Assembly (NCBI GenBank): GCA_902800435.1
Contig: CADCEQ010000047.1
Span: 1-18,347, forward strand
Direction: 5' to 3'
Length of the DNA stretch: 18,347 nt
Origin: an uncultured Prevotellaceae bacterium
GTDB lineage: Bacteria; Bacteroidota; Bacteroidia; Bacteroidales; Bacteroidaceae
Shown here piece by piece: positions 1-7,075 of the stretch. Position 1 is the first letter of the stretch; every line of letters begins with the position of its first letter. The position numbers were made by a program, and so were the translations under genes. The notes under the pieces are model-generated. The model was given only the letters and a program-made list of their open reading frames with translations. It made no database searches and had not been told where the DNA came from.

Positions 1-108
1 GTGATCAAGAAGGCGATGAAACATCCGCTTGTGATCGACGGCAGAAATATTTTCGATACGGAAGAACTTGATGAGAACGGGTTCGAGTATCACTGCATTG
101 GTAAATGA
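1..108 (+). CDS. ugd: UDP-glucose 6-dehydrogenase, C-terminal end (partial)
   Basis: Only the last 35 codons are in the window; the reading frame is open from base 1 and stops with TGA at 106-108. The tail contains LVIDGRNIF followed by GFEYHCIGK. This matches the end of the UDP-glucose/GDP-mannose dehydrogenase family, where a 'DGRN(I/L)(F/Y)' strand precedes a 'G(F/W).Y.(G/C)IG(R/K)' end. The family oxidises UDP-glucose to UDP-glucuronate with two NAD+, in the cytoplasm, for capsule, LPS or exopolysaccharide. The GTG at base 1 is an internal codon, not a start. Its stop overlaps the next start by four bases (ATGA, 105-108). A related nucleotide-sugar dehydrogenase, such as a UDP-ManNAc dehydrogenase, cannot be excluded from so short a piece. 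Confidence 0.8.
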   Translation: MIKKAMKHPLVIDGRNIFDTEELDENGFEYHCIGK

Positions 109-884
109 AGAGAATAACAACGATATTAATGTTTGCTGCCGTTCTGGTGGGATGTAATCGCCAGGGGGCTACGCCAGCAGAGAGCAAGGAAGCCAAACAG
201 ATGTTGCAAGGTGTCTGGATGGATTCGGAAGGTGGTGATGTGTCGTTCCGTGTGAAGGGTGATACGATCTTCTATTCCGATACCACGAGTATGCCTTCCT
301 ATTTCAAGATCATCGGCGACTCACTGTTCTTGGGTTCCGGCACTTCTTATGGCATCGTCAAACAGTCGCCGAATGTATTCTGGTTTACCAATCAGAACGG
401 TGACCTTGTGAAGTTGCAGAAGAGTGATGATCCTGTGGACGAACTGGAGTTCGTTCACGACCAGCCTCAAGTGCTCACCTATACGCAGCAGGTGAAGAAG
501 GATTCTGTTGTCGTGTTTAACGGCGAGCGTTATCACTGGTATATCGCCATTAACCCCACGAAGTATAAGGTTCACACCACGAGCTACAGCAATGACGGCG
601 TCGAGGTTGACAATGTCTACTACGACAACATCATGCATGTCAGCGTGTTCAGCGGTGCCCGAAAGCTCTTTTCTACTGACTTCAAGAAGCAGCTCTATGC
701 CCAGCAGATTCCCCACCAGTTTCTGGAACAGTCGGTGCTGAGCAATATGGAGTTTACGGGTGTCGACGGCAAGGGCTTCCATTTTGTGGCCACCATCTGC
801 ATTCCCGATGGTGCTTCGTGCTATAAGGCTGAGAATGTAGTATCGTTCGGTGGCGAGCTGACCACGTCGTTATTAGAGTATTAA
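105..884 (+). CDS. Putative lipoprotein of unknown function
   Basis: This is a 259-residue protein with a lipoprotein signal: positive MKR, a hydrophobic stretch, then the lipobox LVGC with the lipidated Cys at residue 17. I recognise no enzymatic motif. The mature part is rich in beta-strand-like, alternating polar/hydrophobic segments, including short repeats of the kind 'GDTIFYSD' and 'GDSLFLGS' near residues 50-75. This resembles small Bacteroidota lipoproteins of about 250 residues filed under DUF4738, but that family name is from memory and tentative. It starts inside the stop of the dehydrogenase gene and ends two bases before the next start, so it is probably co-transcribed and translationally coupled. 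It is expected in the periplasm or outer membrane. No acidic surface-export signal is obvious right after the Cys (NRQGA). Confidence 0.75.
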   Translation: MKRITTILMFAAVLVGCNRQGATPAESKEAKQMLQGVWMDSEGGDVSFRVKGDTIFYSDTTSMPSYFKIIGDSLFLGSGTSYGIVKQSPNVFWFTNQNGDLVKLQKSDDPVDELEFVHDQPQVLTYTQQVKKDSVVVFNGERYHWYIAINPTKYKVHTTSYSNDGVEVDNVYYDNIMHVSVFSGARKLFSTDFKKQLYAQQIPHQFLEQSVLSNMEFTGVDGKGFHFVATICIPDGASCYKAENVVSFGGELTTSLLEY

Positions 885-886
885 AG

Positions 887-1816
887 ATGAATCTTGCGGT
901 GATGAAACGGTTATTGATAGTGATGGCGGCTGGGCTGGTGGTTGCTGGCTGTGGGCAGTCATACAAGGAGAAGCGTGAGATTTCGCGCCAGAAGATGGTG
1001 CAGCAGCACCGTGAGGACTCAGCTGCCCTGAAGGTGGCCGTGATGCCCACGATGGACTGTCTGCCCCTGTTTGTAGCCAGCGAGCGGGGCATGTTTGGCA
1101 AGACCGACATCAGACTGAGGCTGTTTACGGCCCAGATGGACTGTGACACGGCAGTTGCCGGTGGCAGTGTTCAGGGCACAGTGACTGACCTGGTGCGGGC
1201 TGAACGGCTGATGCAGAAAGGCACGCCGCTGAAATACATCACTACGACCAATGCCTACTGGCAGCTGTTCACCAACCGCACGGCACGTATCAAAACCCTG
1301 AAGCAGCTGGATGACAAGATGGTGGCCATGGCGCGCTACTCAGTGACTGACCTGCTGGCCGACCGCGTCAGAGACAGTGCCAAGCTTGACAGGGAGCGGC
1401 TGTTCAAGATTCAGGTGAACGATGTCCACATACGGCTGAAGATGCTGCAGAACAGTGAGATAGACGCTGCCCTGCTGACCGAGCCCCAGGCCCTGTTGGC
1501 CAGGCTGGCCCGCCACACCCAGCTGATGGACACGCGGAAGCTGAACCTGACGATGGGAGCCATTGCCTTCCGCGAGAAGGACCTGGAGGCCAAGAAGCGC
1601 CAGCAGCAGCTTGAGGACTTCAAGAAGGGCTACAACATGGCCTGCGACTCGCTGACCAAGTTTGGCATTGCCCAGTATCGCGACATCGTTGTGAAATACT
1701 GCGGACTGAGGGCCAAACAGGTGGACTCGCTGCCGCGCGACCTGAAGTTCCGTCACATTGAACTGCCTGCACAGACTGACATTGAGCGTGCCCAGAAATG
1801 GTTAAAGGAGCAATAA
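887..1816 (+). CDS. Lipoprotein solute-binding protein, NMT1/SsuA-like
   Basis: This is a 309-residue protein with a lipobox VAGC (Cys22 from the first ATG). An alternative ATG at 902 gives a cleaner MKRLLIV signal start; neither has a clear ribosome site. After a charged linker (residues 25-45) comes LKVAVMPTMDCLPLFVA, then a segment with the usual order of the NMT1/THI5/SsuA binding fold: ligand-loop strand, 'SERGMFGK' helix, 'DTAVAGGSVQGTVTDL' second loop, 'LKQLDDKMVAM' and 'NSEIDAALLTEP'. Such proteins deliver small organic solutes to ABC importers. No permease or ATPase gene lies beside it, so its partner is elsewhere or it has another role. The ligand cannot be told from sequence. Two 'MDC' motifs sit at the predicted ligand loops. 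It lies between another lipoprotein gene and a TPR gene, with gaps of 2 and 4 bases. Confidence 0.75.
   Translation: MNLAVMKRLLIVMAAGLVVAGCGQSYKEKREISRQKMVQQHREDSAALKVAVMPTMDCLPLFVASERGMFGKTDIRLRLFTAQMDCDTAVAGGSVQGTVTDLVRAERLMQKGTPLKYITTTNAYWQLFTNRTARIKTLKQLDDKMVAMARYSVTDLLADRVRDSAKLDRERLFKIQVNDVHIRLKMLQNSEIDAALLTEPQALLARLARHTQLMDTRKLNLTMGAIAFREKDLEAKKRQQQLEDFKKGYNMACDSLTKFGIAQYRDIVVKYCGLRAKQVDSLPRDLKFRHIELPAQTDIERAQKWLKEQ
1804..1810 (+). promoter_or_regulatory. Shine-Dalgarno-like site for the TPR gene
   Basis: The sequence AAAGGAG lies ten bases before the ATG at 1821, inside the last codons of the previous gene. Strong Shine-Dalgarno sites are uncommon in Bacteroidota, so this supports the ATG at 1821 as the start. 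Confidence 0.5.
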
Positions 1817-1820
1817 GCCT

Positions 1821-4025
1821 ATGGTCTTTAACGAAGCACTGAATACGATTGTTGACGATGTGCTGCATCGGCAGTTGGGCAAGGCCATAGCCCATCTTGA
1901 GAACTACCTGTACACCTTTGTCCAGCCCCAGGCCCAGGAGCAGCTGCAGCAGATTAAGAGCGACTACCAGCTGATGACCGGCTACTGGCAGCAGGGCTAT
2001 GACGACCCTGACCGCGAGGTGGTCTACGACAGGCTGCTGCGCCGGATGTATGTGCTGGCCACCAATGTCTACATACGCTACTACCTGCGCAACAGTGCCT
2101 TTGCGTCAGGTGTTCACCACAGGGTGCGCAATAATGGCCGCCAGGAGTGGACACCAGCCTCACTGCGCCGCGACATGGAGGCCTTTGTGGCTGATGTGGC
2201 CATGCTTGAGCTGGAGCCTGAGCACGTCAGGAAGTCGCGCCAGCAGGCTGTCTATGAAGAGCACCAGTGGCTGATGACCGACCTCTTTGACTACATCTGG
2301 ACCTCGCGCCTGTGGAATGACAGTGTGACTGAAGCCTTCAGCGAGATGCTGCTGTCGCCCACCATCGACAGCAATGACCAGCAGATGATTGTCAGCGCCA
2401 TCACGCTCTCAACGCTCAACTTCTTCGGCATCAACAAGTTCCGCCTGCTGTTGGATGCCTACATGAAGTCCACTGACGAGCGTGTGCGCCAGCGTGCACT
2501 TGTAGGGTGGGTGCTCTGTCTTGACGCGGCTGCTGCTGAATTGTATACTGAGGTTCATGAGATGCTTAGGCAGGCTACTGCAGACGAGCGCTGCCGCAAT
2601 GACCTGGCTGAACTGCAGATGCAGATGGTCTACTGTCTGAGGGCCGAAACCGACAACCGCATCATCCAGAGCGAGATAATACCAGAACTGCTGAAGAACA
2701 ACAACATACGCGTGACCCGCAAAGGCATTGAGGAAGTGGAGGATGACCCGATGGAGGACATTCTGCACCCCGAGATTTCAGAGCAGCGCATGGAGAAGCT
2801 TGAGGAGTCGGTGCGCAGGATGGCTGACATGCAGAAGCAGGGGTCGGACATCTACTTCGGCGGCTTCTCCCAGATGAAGCGCTTCCCCTTCTTCAACATG
2901 GTGGGCAACTGGTTTGTGCCCTACTATCAGCAGCATCCCGTCATCGGCGGACTGCTGGAGAGGGTGAGGGCAGGGAAGTTCCTGCGCCGCATGCTTGACA
3001 ACAGTCCCTTCTGCGACAGCGACAAGTACTCGTTTGCCATTGGCTTTGAGATGGCCGTCAGCAAGCTGCCTGAGAACCTGATGCAGATGCTCGACCGAGG
3101 TGAGGCCACGCTGGCTGGGGTTGAGGCCATGGCCCAGGAGGAGCTGCAGTCGGCTGCATTCCTGCGCCGTTCCTACCTGCAGAGTCTCTACCGCTTCTTC
3201 AGGGTGTTCCCACAGCGCAGTGAGTTCTTCAATCCCTTCGAGCAGCGCGACCTGCCGCGCTACTTCTTCTTTGCCAATCCCCTGTTCCGCGAGACTCAGC
3301 TTGAGGAGCGGTTTGCTGAGATTGTGGCCTTCATGATGAAGCACAAGGCGTATGACGCCGCCATGATGACGTTGCAGAATTATAGTGAGGAGCATCGCGA
3401 CGCCCAGTTCTACTTGATGAACGGCTCTGTGCTGATGCGCACACAGACTCCAGCCAATGCAGGCCTGACAGCCAAGGAGAGCTATGCCCGCTGTCTGGAC
3501 TATGAGCCTGACAATGAGCGGGTCTGGGCGGGCTATGCCAGAACGCTGTTCGGCTGTGGTGACTACTCCCAGGCGCTGGAGTACTATGAGAAGCTGATGG
3601 AGCGGCATCCTGACAACCGGAACTACCAGCTGAATGCCGCTGTCTGCATGACCAATATGGAGCGTTACGACGATGCCCTGAAGATTCTCTATAAGCTGAA
3701 CTATGAACGGCCCGACGACAGCAACACCAACCGCGTGATGGCCTGGACGCTGGTGGGGGCCCGCAAGTATGAGCAGGCACTTCGCAAGTATGAGGGGCTG
3801 GTTGAGGGCGACGAGGCACTGCCTGACGACGTGCTGAATGCTGCCTACTGCCATTGGTTCAGTAGGGATGTGCAGGGAGCCGTTGCTCTGTTCCGCCGCT
3901 ACAGTCAGTGTGAGGGCGTCACGTTTGATGCCCAACAGGAGTTCATGGTCCGTGAGTCGCAGACCATCAGCCATCATGGCATCAGCGATGTGGAAGTCAG
4001 GCTGATGACCGACACCTTGATGTAA
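1821..4025 (+). CDS. Large cytoplasmic TPR-repeat protein
   Basis: This is a 734-residue protein without signal peptide or membrane segment. The first 530 residues are mostly helical and match no domain I recognise. From about residue 566 there are at least three consecutive 34-residue TPR units: 'WAGYARTLFGCGDYSQALEY' near 569-588, then units beginning near 600 and 634. A degenerate fourth follows around 668-700. Each unit keeps the small residues and the terminal acidic/Pro pattern (ERHPDN, ERPDD). TPR arrays bind other proteins, so a scaffold or adaptor role is inferred; the partner is unknown. An acidic and charged segment near residues 300-335 (EEVEDDPMED) may be a flexible linker. It is the last gene of the plus-strand cluster and ends 7 bases from the convergent phospholipase-D gene. 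No catalytic motif was seen. Confidence 0.8.
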   Translation: MVFNEALNTIVDDVLHRQLGKAIAHLENYLYTFVQPQAQEQLQQIKSDYQLMTGYWQQGYDDPDREVVYDRLLRRMYVLATNVYIRYYLRNSAFASGVHHRVRNNGRQEWTPASLRRDMEAFVADVAMLELEPEHVRKSRQQAVYEEHQWLMTDLFDYIWTSRLWNDSVTEAFSEMLLSPTIDSNDQQMIVSAITLSTLNFFGINKFRLLLDAYMKSTDERVRQRALVGWVLCLDAAAAELYTEVHEMLRQATADERCRNDLAELQMQMVYCLRAETDNRIIQSEIIPELLKNNNIRVTRKGIEEVEDDPMEDILHPEISEQRMEKLEESVRRMADMQKQGSDIYFGGFSQMKRFPFFNMVGNWFVPYYQQHPVIGGLLERVRAGKFLRRMLDNSPFCDSDKYSFAIGFEMAVSKLPENLMQMLDRGEATLAGVEAMAQEELQSAAFLRRSYLQSLYRFFRVFPQRSEFFNPFEQRDLPRYFFFANPLFRETQLEERFAEIVAFMMKHKAYDAAMMTLQNYSEEHRDAQFYLMNGSVLMRTQTPANAGLTAKESYARCLDYEPDNERVWAGYARTLFGCGDYSQALEYYEKLMERHPDNRNYQLNAAVCMTNMERYDDALKILYKLNYERPDDSNTNRVMAWTLVGARKYEQALRKYEGLVEGDEALPDDVLNAAYCHWFSRDVQGAVALFRRYSQCEGVTFDAQQEFMVRESQTISHHGISDVEVRLMTDTLM

Positions 4026-4032
4026 GTGGGGG

Positions 4033-5298
4033 CTATAGCCAGGGGCGCAGCAGAGAGGCAAACCATCCGCGGAACTTCTGCCAGGGGGTGCGGAACTCAT
4101 TCCACGTCTCCTTTGTCAGGTAGAAGCTGTCCTGCTTGTCGCGGTTGAACATATCGTCGAGTTCCTTGGTTGTCTCCCGGCTGATGATGGCAGCATTCTC
4201 CTCATAGTCAAAGCGCATGCTGCGGGCATCGAGGTTGGTGGAGCCTACCGTGCAGTAGCGACCATCAACCATCAGAATCTTTGAGTGGTGGAAGCCTGGC
4301 TCATAGAGCCACACGTGGGCACCGCACTTCTTCATCTGATAGGCATTGCGGAACACACAGTCAGGAGTGAGGGGCACGTCGCTCTTGGCCGACACCATGA
4401 TCTCGACCCTCACACCACGCTTGATGGCCCGCTTCAGTGCTTTCTTGACCGAGGGCACCAGCGTGAAGTAGGGGTTGACGAGCTTCACGGAGTCCTGGGC
4501 AGCATCAAGGGCACGGATGTAGAGCTGGCGCACGGCATCATTCTTGCCTGCCACATAGCCGTCGTGGGTATAGACGGCTCCAGGCTCACGGTTGACAATA
4601 CCAATAATCTTGTCGCCAGCAGGCTGCCCACGGAAGTACTGGGGCTTGAGCAGGTTCTCACCAGTCACCTTCTCCCAGATGCGGCAGAAGATGTTCTGCA
4701 GCTCGTTCACGGCAGGACCCTCAATGCGGCAGTGCATGTCGCGCCAGGAGCCTACCTGCTCAGTGCCTTTGATGTAGTAGTCGGCCACATTCATACCGCC
4801 TGTGTAGGCTATGTGACCGTCGATGACCACAATCTTGCGGTGGTCGCGGGGCCAGATGTGGTTGACCCAGGGGAAGCGGATGGGGTCGAACTCATAGATG
4901 CTGACACTGTCATCGCGCAGGGCCTTCAGATGGTGCTTCTTCAGCGGCTGGTTGTTGGAGTCGTTGCCAAAGCCGTCGAAGAGAGCCCTCACCTCAACAC
5001 CCTCACGGCGCTTCTCGCGCAGGATGTCAAACAGCAGCGAGGCTATGGAGTCGTTGCGGAAGTTGAAGTACTCCAGGTGTACACTGCTCTTGGCCTGGCG
5101 GATGTAGTGGAACATGTCGTCGAACTTCTCCTGGCCGCTCTTCAGCAGCTTCACCTCATTGCCCTCAGTGAAACGTATGCCATACGCCGTCATCTGCTGA
5201 CGGAATATGGAGTCGCTGGTCTGCTGTGCTGATGCTATTGTCGGTAAGCAGGCAAGGATGGCCAGCACCACCCGCGCCCATTTGGTGTTGTTCTTCAC
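4033..5298 (-). CDS. Secreted phospholipase D / cardiolipin synthase-like protein
   Basis: This is a 421-residue protein with both HKD catalytic motifs of the phospholipase D superfamily. The first is HRKIVVID...GGMN (His153, Lys155, Asp160) and the second is HSKILMVD...GSTN (His338, Lys340, Asp345). Spacing and flanking motifs (LEYFNF before the first, NLDARSM after the second) match bacterial cardiolipin synthases, which join two phosphatidylglycerols. Those usually start with two membrane helices and have about 480 residues. This protein instead has a cleavable-looking signal peptide (about residues 1-24, ending IASA before QQT), so the catalytic part is predicted in the periplasm. The C-terminus ends in the aromatic/basic RGWFASLLRPWL typical of the synthases. 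It is the third gene after kdsA and kdsD, 6 bases behind kdsD. A phospholipase or other transphosphatidylase role is possible. Confidence 0.85.
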   Translation of the reverse strand: MKNNTKWARVVLAILACLPTIASAQQTSDSIFRQQMTAYGIRFTEGNEVKLLKSGQEKFDDMFHYIRQAKSSVHLEYFNFRNDSIASLLFDILREKRREGVEVRALFDGFGNDSNNQPLKKHHLKALRDDSVSIYEFDPIRFPWVNHIWPRDHRKIVVIDGHIAYTGGMNVADYYIKGTEQVGSWRDMHCRIEGPAVNELQNIFCRIWEKVTGENLLKPQYFRGQPAGDKIIGIVNREPGAVYTHDGYVAGKNDAVRQLYIRALDAAQDSVKLVNPYFTLVPSVKKALKRAIKRGVRVEIMVSAKSDVPLTPDCVFRNAYQMKKCGAHVWLYEPGFHHSKILMVDGRYCTVGSTNLDARSMRFDYEENAAIISRETTKELDDMFNRDKQDSFYLTKETWNEFRTPWQKFRGWFASLLRPWL

Positions 5299-5304
5299 TG
5301 TCGT

Positions 5305-6252
5305 TTATATCATACACGAGTAGTGGTCGACCACGCCGAGCAGCCGTTGCTCCTTGTCTACCACCAGCACGCTGTGTATCTTGTATTTGTTCATGATTCG
5401 CTGAATCTCAGTAATCTTGGTCTGGGCTGTCACGGTCTTTGGCGTGCGGGTCATGATGTCGCCCACCGTATGGTCAAAGAACTGGGCCTGCCACTTCTCC
5501 ATAGCACGGCGGATGTCACCATCGGTGATAAGTCCCACCACACGGCCATCCTCCTCGGCAACGCCAAGTCCCAGCTTGCCCCTGCTCACCTCAATCACGG
5601 CCTCGCCAAGGTGCATGTCGGGCTTGATGACGGGCATGTCAACAGTCCGCATCACATCCTGGGCTGTGGTCAGAAGCCGCTTGCCCAACTCACCGCCTGG
5701 GTGGAACTGTGCAAAGTCCTGAGGCTTGAAGTTGCGCTTCTTGATGAGGGCCACAGCCAAGGCGTCGCCCATAGCCATCTGGGCTATCGAACTGCTGGTG
5801 GGGGCCAGGTCCAGCGGGTCAGCCTCATGGCGCACACTGACGTTCAGGTGGCAGTAGGCATACTTGGCCAGCAGCGACTCCGGGTTGCCGCTCATGGCCA
5901 CAATGGGTATCTGCATCTGCAGCACCAGGGGGATGAAGCGCAGCAGTTCGTCGGTCTGACCTGAGTTTGAGATGGCCAGCACCACATCGTCGCTGGTCAT
6001 GACTCCCAGGTCGCCGTGAAACACGTCCAAGGGATTGATGAAGAATGAGGGTGTGCCTGTCGACGACAGGGTGGCAGCTATCTTGGCCCCCACGTGGCCG
6101 CTCTTGCCAACACCCGTGACAATGACCTTGCCGTGACAACGGAACATCAGTTCAACAGCACGGTCAAACTCCTCGTCCATCTTAGGGATGAGCTCCATCA
6201 GTGCCTCTGCCTCGTCCTTGATGCACTTGATGCCATATTCTCTGACTGTCAT
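5305..6252 (-). CDS. kdsD: D-arabinose 5-phosphate isomerase (KdsD/KpsF/GutQ family)
   Basis: This 315-residue cytoplasmic enzyme interconverts ribulose 5-phosphate and arabinose 5-phosphate, the first committed step to KDO. An N-terminal SIS sugar-isomerase domain (about 25-185) carries GVGKSGHVG, STGTPSFF, HGDLG and SNSGQTDE. Lys50, His79, Glu102 and His184 align by a constant offset of nine with the catalytic residues Lys59, His88, Glu111 and His193 of E. coli KdsD. Two CBS domains follow (about 200-255 and 262-315), with GLITDGDIRRA and SVLVVD motifs. Length is close to the family's 320-330, the differences being a shorter N-terminus and a slightly different tail. It lies 4 bases after kdsA, which uses its product, so both belong to the same pathway and operon. 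Confidence 0.95.
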   Translation of the reverse strand: MTVREYGIKCIKDEAEALMELIPKMDEEFDRAVELMFRCHGKVIVTGVGKSGHVGAKIAATLSSTGTPSFFINPLDVFHGDLGVMTSDDVVLAISNSGQTDELLRFIPLVLQMQIPIVAMSGNPESLLAKYAYCHLNVSVRHEADPLDLAPTSSSIAQMAMGDALAVALIKKRNFKPQDFAQFHPGGELGKRLLTTAQDVMRTVDMPVIKPDMHLGEAVIEVSRGKLGLGVAEEDGRVVGLITDGDIRRAMEKWQAQFFDHTVGDIMTRTPKTVTAQTKITEIQRIMNKYKIHSVLVVDKEQRLLGVVDHYSCMI

Positions 6253-6256
6253 TTTC

Positions 6257-7021
6257 TTATTTGATTATTTCTTCAACGAGTTTTTCCAGTTTGCTTAATT
6301 CCAGCATGTTGGCTGCATCGCTCAGCCCGTGGTCTGGGTCGGGGTGAACCTCGAAGAACCAGCCTGTGGCTCCGAATGCCTTTGCTGCCAGAGCCATCTG
6401 TGGCACAAAGCGGCGGTCGCCTCCTGTCTTGCCATCACTGCCCCCAGGCCGCTGCACGGAGTGGGTGCAGTCCATGACAACCGTAGGCACCAGCTCCAGC
6501 ATATCGCTGATGTTGCGGAAGTCAACCACCAGATTGTTGTAGCCCATCATATTGCCGCGCTCTGTCAGCCACACATCAGCAGCACCTGCCTCGCGGGCTT
6601 TCTCAACTGGATACTTCATGTCGCGGCCACTCAGGAACTGTGCCTTCTTGACGTTCACCGTCCGTCCTGTTTTGGCAGCAGCCACGAGCAGGTCGGTCTG
6701 GCGGCAGAGGAAGGCAGGTATCTGCAGCACGTCGCAAACCTCGGCCACAGGTGCTGCCTGCCAACTCTCATGGATGTCGGTAAGCAGTCTGAGCCCGTAC
6801 TTCTGCTTGACGTCGCTAAGCATCTGCAGGCCGCGCTCCAGTCCTGGGCCTCGGAAGGAGTGGATGGAGGTGCGGTTGGCCTTGTCGAACGATGCCTTGA
6901 AGATGATGTTGGTGCCCAGTCGCTGGTTGATGCCAACCAGTTCGCAGGCTACTGTATCTAACAGCTCAGCCGACTCAATGACGCACGGCCCTGCTATGAA
7001 TATCTTTTCTTTATTGTCCAT
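6257..7021 (-). CDS. kdsA: 3-deoxy-D-manno-octulosonate 8-phosphate synthase, metal-dependent type
   Basis: This 254-residue cytoplasmic enzyme condenses arabinose 5-phosphate with phosphoenolpyruvate to KDO 8-phosphate for the lipid A-core linkage. Family motifs are in order: IAGPCVIES at the start, KASFDKANRTS, LTDIHE, PAFLCRQTDLL, TERGNMMGYNNLVVD, DCTHSVQRPG and FFEVHPDPD. Cys13, His187, Glu224 and Asp235 sit at +2 from the metal ligands Cys11, His185, Glu222 and Asp233 of the Aquifex enzyme. The protein is therefore predicted to be the metal-dependent class, not the metal-free E. coli class that has Asn in place of Cys. The ATG at 7021 is the only ATG ahead of the GPC motif. A promoter ends ten bases upstream. 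Confidence 0.96.
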   Translation of the reverse strand: MDNKEKIFIAGPCVIESAELLDTVACELVGINQRLGTNIIFKASFDKANRTSIHSFRGPGLERGLQMLSDVKQKYGLRLLTDIHESWQAAPVAEVCDVLQIPAFLCRQTDLLVAAAKTGRTVNVKKAQFLSGRDMKYPVEKAREAGAADVWLTERGNMMGYNNLVVDFRNISDMLELVPTVVMDCTHSVQRPGGSDGKTGGDRRFVPQMALAAKAFGATGWFFEVHPDPDHGLSDAANMLELSKLEKLVEEIIK

Positions 7022-7031
7022 TTTCAGTGTG

Positions 7032-7063
7032 CAAAGTTACGAATAAATAGCCGAACGGCCAAA
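7032..7063 (-). promoter_or_regulatory. Bacteroidota-type promoter for kdsA-kdsD-cls
   Basis: On the minus strand, TTTG (7063-7060), a 20-base spacer and TAACTTTG (7039-7032) fit the Bacteroidota sigma consensus TTTG-N19-21-TAnnTTTG exactly. Transcription should begin a few bases after 7032, which leaves only about 3-7 bases before the kdsA ATG at 7021. It lies in the 54-base gap after the nuclease gene. Confidence 0.7.
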
Positions 7064-7075
7064 TGATTGTCTAAA

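Noticed and set aside
4031..4040. The perfect palindrome GGCTATAGCC at the convergent gene ends
   Set aside because: It has no loop or U tract and is only ten bases long; it simply contains the stop codon of the phospholipase-D gene.
2778..4100. A 440-codon open frame on the minus strand across the TPR gene
   Set aside because: It mirrors the TPR gene in the complementary frame, has no recognisable domain or start context, and is His/Leu/Gln-rich as expected of an antisense shadow.
4285..5964. Long plus-strand open frames opposite the phospholipase-D and kdsD genes
   Set aside because: The minus-strand genes carry full family motifs. The plus-strand frames are Val/His/Leu-rich shadows without signals.
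7040..7061. A short hairpin (five pairs, one G-U, four-base loop) with a U-rich tail after the nuclease gene, minus strand
   Set aside because: The stem is too weak to call a terminator, and it lies in the spacer of the kdsA promoter, so chance is likely.
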